Of a stretch of 64,000 nt of DNA, positions 32,858 to 44,787 are shown one piece after another. Position 1 is the first letter of the stretch. Each line of letters begins with the position of its first letter. This DNA is from Diplodia intermedia (taxonomy: Eukaryota > Ascomycota > Dothideomycetes > Botryosphaeriales > Botryosphaeriaceae), in the NCBI GenBank assembly GCA_021495925.1, contig JAKEKT010000025.1, positions 186,001 through 250,000 on the forward strand. Reading direction: 5' to 3'. The notes beneath the pieces are model-generated. The model was not told the origin of the DNA and made no database searches. It worked only from the letters and a program-made list of their open reading frames with translations. The position numbers were made by a program, and so were the translations under genes.

Positions 32858-34107
32858 GGCTGATGGGGTTGCTGCACGGCGAAGAGTCGCTGGAGAGGTG
32901 ATGGATGAGCTTCTTTTCTGTTGGGGTTCGCTGGGGAGCAGGGTGCAGGTGATTGAGTGCTCAGGCCGTTCGGGATGCACCAAGGGTGTTTGGCGCAGAA
33001 GCTATATTGAAGAGCTGGTAAGAAACGACGTGGTGAGAGGTACTGGAGGCATACCGTTTGTAACTTTGTGCTATCGTGAGGCAGGATGACGAGGGCAGAA
33101 GACCCCAACATGTTACCGCACTCGTGATGTGCTGTAGTAAAAGTATCGTGACCTGGATGGTAGACTATCACAAGACCTCGAGCTTTGACGACGGTTTTAC
33201 AAGGCCATGTGCCGTTAAAGGGTCGTGGAATCATGTGCACGCTCAAGCTGTATCAGTGGATAGAACATCTTCGAACGCCACTGCATTCTCCAGCAGTCCT
33301 TCCCTCCGTATGCAAGCATTTTTCACACATCACCACCAGTAGTCGGCCATGAGCGTGACCAGTCTTGAAAGCTACACCAATTGATGTAACACGAAAGGCT
33401 TAAGTCAGTGAATGGCGAACAACAAGTAGCTGCTGCAAACGCAGTTAGTTCCTTACGATAAATATACATTGGACGAAGCTCCGAATGACCCAGTCATCAC
33501 CAAAATTATTAAGCCGCCGCTTGATACCGTATTGCCTCGTAGGTATAACACGGCGGTGCTAATGACCCATAAAAAGAAAGACAACCCGAAATTACATTTT
33601 GCGTCATATTAACAATTCGAGACTTGCAATCTTTATGCCGCGGATTCCCAATACCGCAAGCTGGAGAATTTTGACTACCGAACGCAATGAACTCCGAAAC
33701 GAAAAAAAAAAAAGGCCCAAGAAGAAACGGCCTGTGCGCCTTGTTGTGACTGATGATGCACAACCCCAAGGGAATACAACTTTCCTTTTTGCGAAGCCGA
33801 ATATGAGAAAATAGAGATGACTCCTGACTGAGAAAGATGGATGTCAATCGCTCTTCGGGATATCTGCTAATGCAATGAATCAAGAAAAGTTGAAAGGGCA
33901 GATGAGAGGCCAATTGAAAGAGAAGTTTACGAGAATATTTTGCGGCACTGCCGGCGGTTCCGGACCGGACCCTTTGTACAACACAAACAAGCAGGGCGGA
34001 TTGGTGTTACAGAAGACCAGGGCCGCGAGAGGGGGGGAAATTATCGGTATCGAAACGAAGAAGGACGGGCTGGCGGCGAGCGGTCGTGGCGGAAGCATTA
34101 ACGAGCC
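32858..34107. other. Intergenic, no gene recognised
   Basis: This stretch lies upstream of the GPI-protein gene and downstream of the DUF1349 gene. Short unsupported frames only. Confidence 0.5.
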
Positions 34108-34884
34108 TCAAAAAATCTCCAGACCTTCAAACTCCACCAGCAGATTCCGTTGTGTCACACGCGGACCGCCGTGTCGGCGCTCGTAATGCGTTGCACCAAG
34201 GTTGGCGGGCCGGGACGCATAAACACCCACGCGCACAGCCTTGTCTTCGACGCCCCAGAAAAACCACGTCACTTCGCGAAGCTTCTTCCACCCGCTGACG
34301 TCGTCCTCGTACCACACCCACAGGGCGTATCCGATGCGCTCCATCTTCACGCGCAGATCCGACCGGCGGCCGCGGTGCGAGGGCAGGGAGGTGAGCGCCC
34401 AGTCGGCGCCGTCGCAGGTGGCGCACACGGACGTGGCGTGGCACTCATTGTTGCTGAATTCCAGGCCGACCTTGACCCATTTCGAGGCCGGCGCAGGCGG
34501 CGTGTAGGCGGGCGGAGGGGCGTCAGGGTGTTGCTGCGGCTGGGCGGGCGGCTGTGGCTGGGTAGGCGTCGGGCCTCCGGGCGCAACTGTTGCTGCCGCT
34601 GACTGCTGCGAGCCCCCAATACGGCCCGGCGGCGCGCCTGCGAATATCACTAGGCCGGCCTGATCCCACTCGAGCTCCCAGTCGGCGGACACAGTGACCT
34701 CGGCGGCCACGAAGGGGTTGCGCAGGGCGGTGTAGAGAATGGGGGCGGTCGAGGTGTCACTGCTGGGCGGCTTGCGCCAGAGGTCGGTGTTTGGCGGCGC
34801 GGACAGGGAGAAGGAGCCCATCCATTCCGGCACGGCAGAGCTCGAGACGTTCAGCGCGGTAAACGAGGAGCTGTCGGGCGGCAT
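34108..34884 (-). CDS. DUF1349 domain protein
   Basis: A single exon of 258 aa. DWELEWDQAGLVIFAG, KWVKVGLEFSNNECHATSVC, then MERIGYALWVWYEDDVSGWKKLREVTWFFWG and VRVGVYASRP follow the order of DUF1349, a concanavalin-like beta-sandwich domain found in fungal and bacterial proteins (some annotated as regulation of enolase protein 1). A Pro/Gln-rich insert (about residues 100-130) interrupts the domain. No signal peptide or membrane segment is seen, so it is probably cytosolic. Biochemical role is not known. The ATG at 34884 is the only one that keeps the whole domain. Confidence 0.88.
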   Translation of the reverse strand: MPPDSSSFTALNVSSSAVPEWMGSFSLSAPPNTDLWRKPPSSDTSTAPILYTALRNPFVAAEVTVSADWELEWDQAGLVIFAGAPPGRIGGSQQSAAATVAPGGPTPTQPQPPAQPQQHPDAPPPAYTPPAPASKWVKVGLEFSNNECHATSVCATCDGADWALTSLPSHRGRRSDLRVKMERIGYALWVWYEDDVSGWKKLREVTWFFWGVEDKAVRVGVYASRPANLGATHYERRHGGPRVTQRNLLVEFEGLEIF

Positions 34885-37800
34885 TGCCTCTGGTGAACCC
34901 GGGGAATTCGAGGTGTACCGCAGATCCTCGCCGGCTCGTCTCGCCGGGCTTCGCAGGTGTTTATTTGCTTTCCAACCCCGCCTTGCCGTTCGCAGAAGCG
35001 CGCTGTGGAAGGGGAAGCTTGTGGGACGTCAGATAAGCCCTCATTCGCCGTGGGCGGGATAAGCTGACGCGCGATTCGCTCCGGGGCGGCGGCGGGAAGG
35101 GCGAGGCGCGCGGGCGTATAGCGTGGCCGTAGGGCGCGGGTCAGAAGGGCAATGGCGAGTGGATCAGGATCGCAGGAGGCCTATATGGGATGTTTCGTAG
35201 GGAATGCCCTGGCAGAACGTGTCAATGCGCGGGCGCCTTTCCCTAGTGCTGACACGCCGTCTGTGTGCGCTGGGCCGGGGGGTGGTGTGTATAAGCTTAC
35301 CACGGTGCCGCTGCTAGTGCTGGGTCGAGGGACAGGGCGTGCTGGCTGAGACAGGCGGCTTCGGGGAGGTCTGCGCGGAAATGATATAAATACTCGGGCG
35401 TCGCATGCGCCTCAGGCGGGACGGACGCTTTCGAGCTGAGCACTAAGCGCGGCGGCGGCGCTATGGCCTGGAGCGGCAGAGCTGCGCATCGGGACGCCGG
35501 CCTGTTCGATGCGGATGCGGAGGCAGGTCGCGGGCGTGCGTGCGTGCGTGCTGCGAGCTGCGAGCTGCGAGCTGCTCCATGCTGCTGCTCCACGCTGCTG
35601 CTCCCAGCTGCGGAATTGTCAGACGAAGGCGCGCCGGCGCGGCTACGTGGCAGCGGGCGCGACAAACTCGTGGCCAGCCTGCGAGCCGGATCAGCGCCGT
35701 CGTGCTTGTGCGCCGGGGCTCGTCGTGAAGCTGGGCTGCGACGCGTTGGCTGCTGGGTGTGTTGTAATCGTCGTACCGCGCAGGGATGCGCCGCGGGCGC
35801 CCTGCGATGTTCTGCAGCGCTTGCAAGGGGCCGCGATGAGATTGCCCGCGCCCGCGGCCATTGGACGTCCTCCGCGCGTTGCGCCACGTGATGGTCCACT
35901 GAAGCCCGACCTGCTGCAGCCCGGCGGAGCTGCGTCCAGCACTCAGTCCAGACGTCCTCCGGGCCAGACGCCAGCTCGCCCTCTCCAGCGCGAGAGCGAG
36001 CGCGACTTTCGCACAGCTGGCCGCTTCTGCCGAATGCTCGCGGCGGCAACACCGGGCAGTCAGCTCCAGCTCCAGGCAGCGGTAGCAGGGTCCCGCTAAC
36101 CTACGCCGCACTCGTCGCACGTCGCGGCCACGCGCACTGCTCACCGCCATCGCGTGCAGCCGCCCTCGAGCTCAATCTTCACAGCTTCCCGTGTCTGTTG
36201 CGCGCTCGTGTGCACCTGTACGCCGATCCCGTCGTTCCGTCTCGCCAGGTTGCTGCCGCCGCCTGTTTGCACCCTTCCAGTCACAGGCGCGCTGTTGGCA
36301 CCTCCACAAATCCCCTCGTCAGCCGTACCCTCAGACAGGCATGTGCTGGAGGGGCCGTCAGACCTCAAACTGCAGCAGGCCCTCGGCCAGCAGACCTCAT
36401 CTCACTGCAGCCGAGCAATCTCGATCAGCGGAGGGCGCGGCTTCCGTCTCTGGCCAGACCACCGAACGAAGCACAGCGAACGGGAACGTGGGTGGGAAAG
36501 TGCCGAGTCTCACGGACGAAAGTACCAATGTATCTTTGAGCTACCCCGCAGCACCCACCGGGATGACGCATTGCCCGTGTGCCCTGCGACAGATTTAGCT
36601 TTTGTTTGTGAGCGCCGGCGCTGTCTGGATACGACAGCTGCTGCGAGAGTGGGCCGACGCGGGGACGACGGCGCTGCACGCCGCGGGTCGGGCTCAGAAG
36701 CATGTCGAAGGCCCAGGAAGGGGATCGCTGTGCATTGCAAGGGAGATGCCATCACCAAGAAAAACCCAATAGTGTTGGGGTTGTGGTTGCGGTAGCTGCG
36801 CAGCTGGGGGCCGCAATGCAGCGCTAGGCCCGAACGGGGCATATTCGAGATCCTGGGGCACCCGGCCAGGCAACGCCGCAGCCTTCTCAGCCTTGAAGAG
36901 CCTCACAGCCTTGTCTGGCTGCACGGCACTCCCGGACCCCTATTGCGCACGTCACGGCTGCAGACCAGGCTGCGAAAAAGCCGCACCCGAGAGCCGCCCC
37001 CACGGCGCGCGCATAGCCGCCCCTGCAGCGTGCAACAGCCGCATCGGCCGCCCAGCCACGGCCTCCAGCAAGCGGCGGGCAAACGTCGCTAGCGAGCGAG
37101 GCACAGCAACAGACATCTGCCACACCAGCACAGCCACCGGCCGGGTCGGGGAAGCTGCAACGGTTGGGGTCCTAAAAATAGCGATCCGACTGGTCGATCA
37201 TCCCTCCCTCCACCCGTGCCACCCTCCGCCGACCCACTCTTTTCCAACTACCACCCGCGACAGCTCGCCGCCCCGGGCGGACGCGTCAACACGCCTGTCA
37301 CCTGTGCCTGCCTCGCCACGTGAATCGAGGCGCGGCCCCCCAAGGGCGACCGACGTCATTCCACATGTCAGGGACTGCGCTCCCACCCTGCATTGCCTGC
37401 AGACAAGGCCGCCCGCCCAATGCCCACAGCCTCAGCGGCGAGCAAGGAAAGCTCCAGCATGTGCCTGGCCGTGATTGGTCCCGCAGGGGACTTTCGGTAA
37501 GGCGATCCGAACAGCTGTACCTATAGAAACAGAATACTGGGGACCTGTCAAGGGTGTCATTGAAACTTTGGGAAACTGCCCTGCCTACCTTTCTTCGCCT
37601 TGCAGTAGACGGAAACTCTGGACGAATGCCCGACCAATAGGCCTGCCTCTCCCCGTTCTGGACCCGTCAATGCTCGGCCGATGGCTGTCCTGGCGTGGTT
37701 GATGATGACGACGAGTTTGGGGGCAATGCTCTTTGGGTTCCGCATAATGACAGCTTTTCTGACCTCAGGCGGGCCAAGGGCTGTGGTATATAGGCCCTCT

Positions 37801-38009
37801 TCACACTTGCTCTCCCAACCAGATCCAGCATCCTCTCTCATCAAAGGATCAATCCTCATCTCCATCAGAACAGAATCGTCGCCGTCAGCACCCTAATCAG
37901 TCGCTTCTGACCTTCTTCTTCGTTCTCATCCCAAACCACAACCACCAATCAAACCCCATCAGACCAACCAACCAAACCAAACCAAAACCAAACCAAACCA
38001 AACCCAAAC
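34885..38009. other. GC-rich 3.1-kb stretch with no recognised gene
   Basis: Long overlapping frames on both strands between 35297 and 36842 are Arg/Ala/Pro-rich and mutually antisense, as expected from GC-rich non-coding DNA. A short GAGCTGC repeat lies near 35555-35580. The right 250 bp are the promoter and leader of the CBM52-like gene. Confidence 0.45.
37787..37792 (+). promoter_or_regulatory. TATA box of the CBM52-like gene
   Basis: TATATA in GTGGTATATAGGCC, about 220 bp before the start codon. Pyrimidine-rich sequence and an A/C-rich CAAAC-repeat leader (about 37965-38005) follow, as in highly expressed fungal genes. Confidence 0.45.
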
Positions 38010-38495
38010 ATGCAACTCCTCACCGCCGCCGCCCTCCTCACCACCGCGGCCTTCGCCTCCCCCATCGCCCAACAACAGTACAACACGCCACCCGCCGCCG
38101 GCACGCCACCCGCCGTCGCCACCACCCCCATCGGCACCCCCGTCGCCACCCCCTACGCCACCCCGAGCGCCGCAGCAGCCGGCGGCAACCTCCCCACCTG
38201 CGGCGCCTACGTCTACGACCCGCGCGCCTTCTACTGCCACAACGAGCAAGCCTACACGCCGGGCGACGCCGTCAGCAACATCGGCAGCAGCGCCATGAAC
38301 GTGCTGTGCCCGATCCAGAACGGCCGCGCGCTGTCGGCCTGCGGCCGCCAGTGCTACGACCCCGAAATCTTCTCGTGCGGCGCCGACGGCATGCTGGCGG
38401 TCGGCGGCGGTAACGGCACCGTCGCGGCGACGCCGACGCCGGCGCCGGCGGGTGTGTATCCGCCTGCTGGTGCGACGCCGACGGGTTATCGGTGA
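38010..38495 (+). CDS. Small secreted protein with a CBM52-like (Carb_bind) module
   Basis: A single exon of 161 aa. MQLLTAAALLTTAAFASP is a signal peptide with cleavage expected after Ala-Ser. A Pro/Thr/Ala-rich linker follows. Then CGAYVYDPRAFYC, NVLCPIQNGRALSACGRQCYDPEIFSCG and DGML match the six-Cys pattern of the short carbohydrate-binding domain attached to fungal endo-1,3-beta-glucanases (CBM52/Carb_bind). No catalytic domain is present, so it is a stand-alone binding module or a cell-wall or effector-like protein. The C-terminus is another Pro/Ala/Thr-rich tail. It has a TATA box and an A/C-rich leader, suggesting strong regulated expression. Ligand is inferred from the family only. 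Confidence 0.8.
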   Translation: MQLLTAAALLTTAAFASPIAQQQYNTPPAAGTPPAVATTPIGTPVATPYATPSAAAAGGNLPTCGAYVYDPRAFYCHNEQAYTPGDAVSNIGSSAMNVLCPIQNGRALSACGRQCYDPEIFSCGADGMLAVGGGNGTVAATPTPAPAGVYPPAGATPTGYR

Positions 38496-40075
38496 ATGGA
38501 GATCATGATGATGATGGCGACGGAAAGTGATTGAGGGAGATGTACTTGCTCCGCATCAAGAGAGAGAAAGGGAAGATGAGGCGAGGAGATGTTTGACTTT
38601 TCTGCATTGCTGAGGGTTCTCTGGAATTGCGGCGTTGGGACTGCGGCGCTTGGGTTAGATGAGTTGCCGATTTAATCTCTTTTGTCAAGGCACATCACGC
38701 AACGGCATGGGTCGACCAGAAAGAATCAGAGATGATTGATGGAAGATGATGTTTTTTTTTTTTTTTTCAAAAAAAAAGCAGATGAAGGAGACAATGTGGG
38801 CGGAACGAAACAGAAAGCCCAGTTTAATATTTAATAATTTATTACAACAGAGAACGAGACTCGTCTGAGCAACAATGCATGTGATCCGGGATGAGATGGA
38901 GGAAATGTAAACGCTGTTATGGGTATAGAAAGACAAAGCCGTATGGCGGTGATGTTCATTCAGATCTCGCGAGAGAGGAAGAAAAAACAGTATGGGGACG
39001 TTTCGTGCTTCACTTTGCTGGAATAAGAAAATTGTCGAGCAAGACAGTGGGTTTGTAGGAAGGGATGGCGGGATGGCGGATCGAGTCCAGTCAGACGGAT
39101 CGTTCCGTACATGAAGGGATGAAATCGGCTGATGCTGTATAGCGAGGTCTAGAATAAAAGGTCTGAGGAGAGCCAATTGCAACTGCTTGATCGACCGTTG
39201 GGCCAAAAACAGGGGTGCTTGGGAAGAGAGGCTCCAGGGTGAAGGCCGGAGTCGCATCGAGGCTGGTGTTGGTGAAAGACATGATGATAACGCGTCGCCA
39301 GTGCGAAACGCAATACCTGGCCATTCCTCGTGGTTGGATCGAACTGTGACGTACTGGGGATTCGTCCAAGCCTGGCGGGGGGAGGTCGCGTCCACGTAGC
39401 GCGAGAAGGGGCGTTGCCGCCGTAACCGCAAACAGACGAGCTGAAACCATGTAGCGCCAACGTAAACCGGTAGCGTCGACCAGCGATGAATGGTGAAGGT
39501 TGAGATCTCGCTCCGTTGAGACTCCTTGCAGATCAAGCACCGGACAGCGCCATGGCAGTGTGCCGTGAAAGCTTACAGTGGCTTCAGCGAGTAGGGAAGC
39601 TAGATAGAGCCATTGGAGAATGCTGAAAAGTGGCAATTGACGCAGGTGACAAGGTCGGAATGCAGATCAAACGGCCAACACTGAGGGTAGCCGAAAAAGG
39701 AAGGAAGAATAAAGAAAGGTCCTTTGTGTCGAGAAGTGTTGGGGAGAAGCGATGAGCAGATTCCCTTGGTTCGACATCCCTGTCGCTTGTCCAGAGCCTC
39801 TTAGGCGCAATTGTCGTCATTGGATGGGTATCATCCATCGCTCAATCAGTGTGAGGCGCGCCGTATGCACCCATATGACCGGCCGGATGATGGTACGTTG
39901 GCAACAGAGGTATGCGAGGCATATGCGGACGGTGATGTCTCTTTGGTGGTGGTGGTGGCGGGCTTCGCGGAGCCGACTCTTCGGTGACTTCACGGGCAGT
40001 GATGCAGATCGGCATGTCCCTTTTCGAAACTTCCGAGGTAGCCTGGTTCTCCAGATCGACAGCACTGCCATATAG
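38496..40075. other. Convergent 3' region, no gene recognised
   Basis: This lies between the ends of the CBM52-like gene (+) and the small membrane protein gene (-). Minus frames at 38685-39536 and 39091-39636 overlap each other and show no domain. A T16-C-A9 homopolymer hairpin lies at 38752-38777. Confidence 0.4.
38752..38777. repeat. T16-C-A9 homopolymer inverted repeat
   Basis: Sixteen T (38752-38767), one C, nine A (38769-38777). It can fold as an A/T hairpin. Confidence 0.85.
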
Positions 40076-40675
40076 TCACCTATGACGGCGATAAGGTGTA
40101 TCGGGCATGGGAGGCAGCATAGGGGAGCAGGATGTAGTCTTGAAGCAGCCAGAGTCATTGCGTACCGACGATGGAATTGGATTCTCGTGTGGCGCAATGT
40201 TATCGCTGTAGTGCGTGTTGTTCAAGTACGAATCGACGCGTTGACGTTGCGATGGTGGTGGTGCATGGAAGAGCGAGTTGGATCCGTCGTTGACGTTTGA
40301 GAAGAAGTTTCCGGGTCCTGGATTGTGTGGGGGCATCGCTGCCGGACAACATCCTGAATCTCGCCTTCCAAGCGGGTCCATGGAAGGGTATCCATGGTAG
40401 GCGAGTGCTTTGGGCTGTGGTGCGGAGTGAGCAGCTCCGTGTTGCAATAAGGCGCAGCAGACGACATGGTACAGCTGGCGCAGGTGTGGATTTACCTCAC
40501 TGGAGGCCACGCCTTCTTCGAGCCATCGCATTCGAGATTCGAGTGCTTTGATCCGCGAGTCTGGTTTGCCGAGCCACACATGTACCCAGTGGAAAATGAT
40601 GCCGCTGCCAACGATGCAATAGAACACCATGCACATGTATTCCTGCAAAGTGTAATCCTTGGCAAGGTAACCCAT
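40076..40675 (-). CDS. Small single-pass membrane protein with coiled coil, family unknown
   Basis: The minus frame gives 199 aa from the ATG at 40675. MGYLAKDYTLQEYMCMVFYCIVGSGIIFHWVHVWLGKP contains one transmembrane segment (about residues 13-34). An amphipathic charged helix follows (IKALESRMRWLEEG), then a Pro/Asn/Ser-rich tail. An optional in-frame intron of 81 nt (GTAAAT ... CACAG) could be removed after EEGVASSE without changing phase. An upstream ATG at 40831 would add 52 residues, mostly basic and unstructured, so 40675 is preferred. No family was recognised. Confidence comes from the clear membrane/coiled-coil layout, not from a known homologue. Confidence 0.5.
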   Translation of the reverse strand: MGYLAKDYTLQEYMCMVFYCIVGSGIIFHWVHVWLGKPDSRIKALESRMRWLEEGVASSEVNPHLRQLYHVVCCALLQHGAAHSAPQPKALAYHGYPSMDPLGRRDSGCCPAAMPPHNPGPGNFFSNVNDGSNSLFHAPPPSQRQRVDSYLNNTHYSDNIAPHENPIPSSVRNDSGCFKTTSCSPMLPPMPDTPYRRHR

Positions 40676-42669
40676 GATGATCGAGCCACTGCTGCGCGGG
40701 AGGTGGTGCAGAGCTTCAGGAAATGGCGCTACGGTGGGTGCGTTGCTGGTATCTTGTCTTGGTAAAAATAAGTGTGAGGGCGTGCGCTCGTGGAGTCTTA
40801 ACTCTAAGAGACACCGTACTCTGGAGAGCAAGAGCTTTTACGTTTCAGCAAACGACGCGTTCGGTGGACTGGAAGTAATCTGTGACGATGCTTCCCTGGA
40901 TCACAGCAGTCGTGCTCTGAAGTCTGGTTGCCCTTTGAAACCAGTTCTATCGAATCTCCCAATAAATTCCAGCCTCGCGTCCGCTGGTCTTGATCCATTC
41001 TCCAGTCCTGTCGCTGAAGGTTCAGCAACTCGAGCATCCTATTGGCTGTTAGCCGTGATTGAGGGACCCGATCCCAGTGTTGGGTTGCGCTCGCAGAGCA
41101 GGTCCGTCGTCATAGTCTCCCAGGGGGCATTCCCAGACTCATAGTTGTCCGCCAGATGTTACATCCGTCCAGGCTAAGCGAGGCCTAAGTGCTGTATGCT
41201 GGGCTGGTGCTCAATGCGAACCTGTACTCGGTTAGACAGGATATCTTCACCCCTTTCTTAGATCAGAGACCCGGATTTGAAGAGACGTCGAGTCAAGATT
41301 GTACCGACAGAAGCATCGCTCATGCACATCGATGAGCATCATAGAGAGGCTCGTGAGTAGGCAAACAGTGGTCAGCGGGAAGTAATACTGCACCTTGAAA
41401 CATTCATCAACCCAGGAGTGCAATACTTCTGTGGTTCAAAGTAAAGCTGAGTCGTGTTATGGTCGACAGCGACGTACCATTGCCGCTGGATCGACGAGTC
41501 GAGAAAGGGTGTCTTGACCGCCAAATAGCGTCGTTGGGCCCTAGAGCCAGCTGTGGTTCGCCATCTCGACACTGATTTTCACGAGCATTCTCGCGTCTTG
41601 GTTATGGAGATCCGATTCGTATGAGAATGAGCGCTAGTCTGTAAGGTTAGCAGCCAGAGTCCGGTAGGAATATCAGTCATAGCTTGAGACTCAAGGCGAC
41701 AATCGAGATCGACCGATTGTGACAAACGTCATGCAGAAAGACGAGGTGTGATCGAAGGTTCCGGGTCCAGGGTAAGAAGAGTACGCGTCTCGGACTTAGT
41801 CTAAATGAGTCAACCCTCCATAGCGCGATCGAGCCCTGGGAAGAATGGAAAGAGTGTTAGCCGACCTTTCCTTCGTTATTTCAGAGTCATTGTTTTCTGC
41901 TCGGATCGCAATGCCGGTTTGGAAAGAGCGAAAACCAGCAGATCATGCCTGTTAGACGTTGAAATATCCTCTGCGGTCAGAGCTAGGCGTTGATCGGGAC
42001 GCTTGGAGGCTGTCAATCCAACTGGAACAGTGGGTCATGACCATCAAGGGGACCGATCGTGACGTAGGCAGCAGCGGAATGCAAAGGGGGCTAGCACCGC
42101 GAGCCAGTGGCAGCCTGCCGCACATGCCATCGCAATCCTGCTGCCACACGTTGGAGGGCTTCCCCGCGTTGCGTTCGCATATCGACGGGGGAAAATTGCT
42201 GCCTCAAGTCTTGGCGGACGTAGAACCCAGACAGTGGTCGACATGGTTCTGAAGGACGTTGCGGTCCGTTGGTGAGCCGGCTATATAGCGGCATCATTCG
42301 AAGTTGGTGCCACTCCCCCCTCGCAGTATATCTGGACAATTAACGACGGCCTTGCTTCACCGGGTCGGTAGCCAGAGGTTGAATATGCTGGACGGCCACG
42401 ATGGGATGGCGAAAGGCAGAGCTGGCAGGGGCAGACGTCGAGGTCTACGTAAGGTCAATAGAGGCAAGACATAAAGGCTGCTGAAAGGCAAGTCTGGTTG
42501 AAGGGAGAACCGTGATCCTTTTTGAATACTGAATAGATTGGTGGCAGGCATGCGCCGACCAACCATTCCCTGATCATTCCAAAAGCTGAGAAACCTTGCC
42601 ATAAACTCCAACCCATGCACGCTTGTTCAAGGAAATTGCCGTCCATCCCACCATCAAGGCAATCGCCGT
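40676..42669. other. 2-kb intergenic stretch, no gene recognised
   Basis: Only short frames on both strands without motifs. The left part is the promoter of the small membrane protein gene and the right end is the cysA 3' region. Confidence 0.45.
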
Positions 42670-44308
42670 TCACCCTAAGAAATCTTTCACCGCTCCTCCC
42701 ACATGTTCCAGGTCCAGCAGGAATGTGTCATGGCCGAACAGACTCTTCTCCTCTCCCAATTCCACATGTGTGACGTTTCGGTTGCCGGTGCGGCGCAGAG
42801 TCTCGGCGATTTCTCTTTGTTGCCATGCGGGGAAGAGAATATCGCTTGCCACCCCCAGAACCAAAGTGGGAGTGTTCGCCAAGGGCTTCAGGCCGGCTAC
42901 CAGGTCTGCGGGAGGTTCCTGCGGGCCCGTTGCCTGAGGAGAGCTGGGGGCCTGAGATGCCGACGAACCATTGGACTGCTCCTGTTCCTCATACGGCTGT
43001 TCTGGGAGGGTTAGATTGCACGAATCGGCAGTTGCCGCCGCCTGAACCTTGTTTCCGGCGGCAAATGCTGCTAGCTTGCCTTCGTTCTGAGCCCTCAACG
43101 CGTTGATGCGAAGGCGATGCTCTAAGCCAAGGTCGAACAGGTCCATTGCCTTGGACACGTAAAGCATGCTGTTGGCATCGTACTGCAGGCACCACTTTTC
43201 TCCGGCATGGTCGAGGTAGGTCTCGATCAGGAAGTCAGCACACAGCGCAGGCGGCTTGGAAGAGTCAGCCCTTCTCCGTCCGAAGCGTTGTTCCCACTCC
43301 GGTCCGCTGCGATATGTGACGGTAGCAATCTCGCGGGCGAGCTTCATGCCCGAGTGAGGCGGGATAGCGTCGTAGTAAAAGCCGCGGTTCCAGTTGGGGT
43401 CCATCATGAGCACTAAAGGGAGTCAGCATAAGCTAGAGAGGAAACGGTTGGAGCAATGTACCTTGTCTCTGCGTGTGACGCATGGCGATGCTGTAAGGGT
43501 GGCTGCGGGCACAACCGCTAATGGAAACAATGCGGCCGACGCGCTCGGGGAAGAGCACGCCCGCCGCCAGACTCAGCATGCCGCCCATACTAGAGCCGAC
43601 GCTGGCATAGAGCTTGTCTATGCCGAGATGGTCAAGCAGCCTGAACTGGGCGCGCTCCATGTCCTCCATTGTCAGTATAGGGAACCTGGTAGCGTAGCGC
43701 TCGCCGTTGGCCGGGTCGGTCGAAGAGGGGCCAGTCGAGCCATAGCAGCCTCCAATGACGTTGGTGCAAATGACGAAGTACTTGTCGGTATCCAGGGGCT
43801 TGCCAGGGCCTATGAACTTCTCCCACCAGCCGGGCTGGGGATTGGTCTCGGTGCTGTGGGCGTGACTGGACGCGGATAGGCCGGTGTGCAACAGGACGGC
43901 ATTGCTCTTGTCGGCATTGAGCTTCCCCCAGGACTCGTAGGCTACGTTGAACTCGGGCAGGATCCCGCCCCAATCGAGAAGCATGGGCTCCTTGCAGACG
44001 AAGTTCTCATGGTTGCCGGTGGTGTAGGTGGGCTCGGGACCAAGCAGCGAGCGCTTCTGGAGTGTTGCGGAGCGGCTCTCGAGGGCATCGAGGCACGGGA
44101 AGGCGAGCGCGGGATTCGTGGAGTCGGCAGGCTCAGCATCAGGCTTCACAGCGTGGGCGGCTTGGGCGTGGCGGGGTGGCAGAGCGTGAAGGCGGCGGGA
44201 AGCTTGCCATGAGGGCGCGGCGGCGGATTGCGCGGGCCGCGATTGGGCGAGGCGGAGCAGCTGCTGGCGGACGCCGGTGCGTCCGGCGACTCTTCTCGCG
44301 ACCGACAT
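42670..44308 (-). CDS. cysA: L-serine O-acetyltransferase (homoserine-acetyltransferase family), mitochondrial
   Basis: Exons 43462-44308 and 42670-43412 with a 49-nt intron (GTACAT, GCTGACTC, TTTAG; phase 1) give 529 aa. The N-terminus MSVARRVAGRTGVRQQLLRLAQ is an Arg-rich mitochondrial presequence. The alpha/beta-hydrolase core has FNVAYESWG, TGLSASSHAHSTETNPQPGWWEKFIGPGKPLD, SVGSSMGGMLSLA (nucleophile Ser), VASDILFP (Asp) and GHDTFLLD (His). The long N-terminus and the ASSHAHSTE block match the Aspergillus CysA/S. pombe Cys2 group, which acetylates L-serine to O-acetylserine for cysteine synthesis. A Gln/Glu/Ser/Pro-rich insert (about residues 395-430) interrupts the lid region. MET2-type homoserine O-acetyltransferase is the alternative. 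Confidence 0.9.
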
Positions 44309-44515
44309 TTTCTGGGCGTGCAAGAGTACGCAGAGAAGGCGACAGCTTCGCAGATATCGTGAGATGCGCGAACAAAATGTCCGCCCGCCCCAGCACTGAC
44401 GCCATGCTCCGGTGTTCGGCCGCCTTTGTAATCGCCTCCGCGCCGCCACGGCTCACCAAATGGCATCATTTCACGTGATCCAGAAAGTCGTGGCCACTCA
44501 TTACCAATCCCGTCC

Positions 44516-44766
44516 TCATCGTCGATATCGTTTGATCTCTGGCCACCTCACATGCTGAATTTCCATATCATACGGTCTTGTATCCTTGTTGGCCTTCCAG
44601 AAACCCCACACCACAGTTGCGATATCCGTGCTCGCTGAGTGGCTGTCAGAACTGGAAAATACAACACAAAGCCGTGGTCTACAGCCAAATGTACAGTACA
44701 ATATTGCCGGAGTCCTACAACAATATGCCTTATGAGATGGGCAACAGTTTCCCAGCTAACTGCCAA
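44516..44766 (-). pseudogene. Possible relic of an MCF-type gene
   Basis: On the minus strand a short frame reads VVWGFWKANKDTRPYD, resembling MEWGFWKSNETRTTRF in the intact gene at 44788-45273. The DNA also matches over about 35 bases. Start, SPKLV block and YDPPFD block are not recognisable, and frames are interrupted. It lies just 3' of the intact gene on the same strand, in the place where tract 1 has its extra MCF copy. The match is short, so chance is possible. Confidence 0.35.
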
Positions 44767-44787
44767 CAGTAGACTCGACCCCTGGTA

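Noticed and set aside
35297..36842. Several long frames on both strands
   Set aside because: Mutually antisense, low-complexity and GC-driven; no start context, splice structure or domain.
39091..39636. Minus frame of 181 codons with a hydrophobic start
   Set aside because: It overlaps another long minus frame in a different phase, lies in a convergent 3' region and shows no domain.
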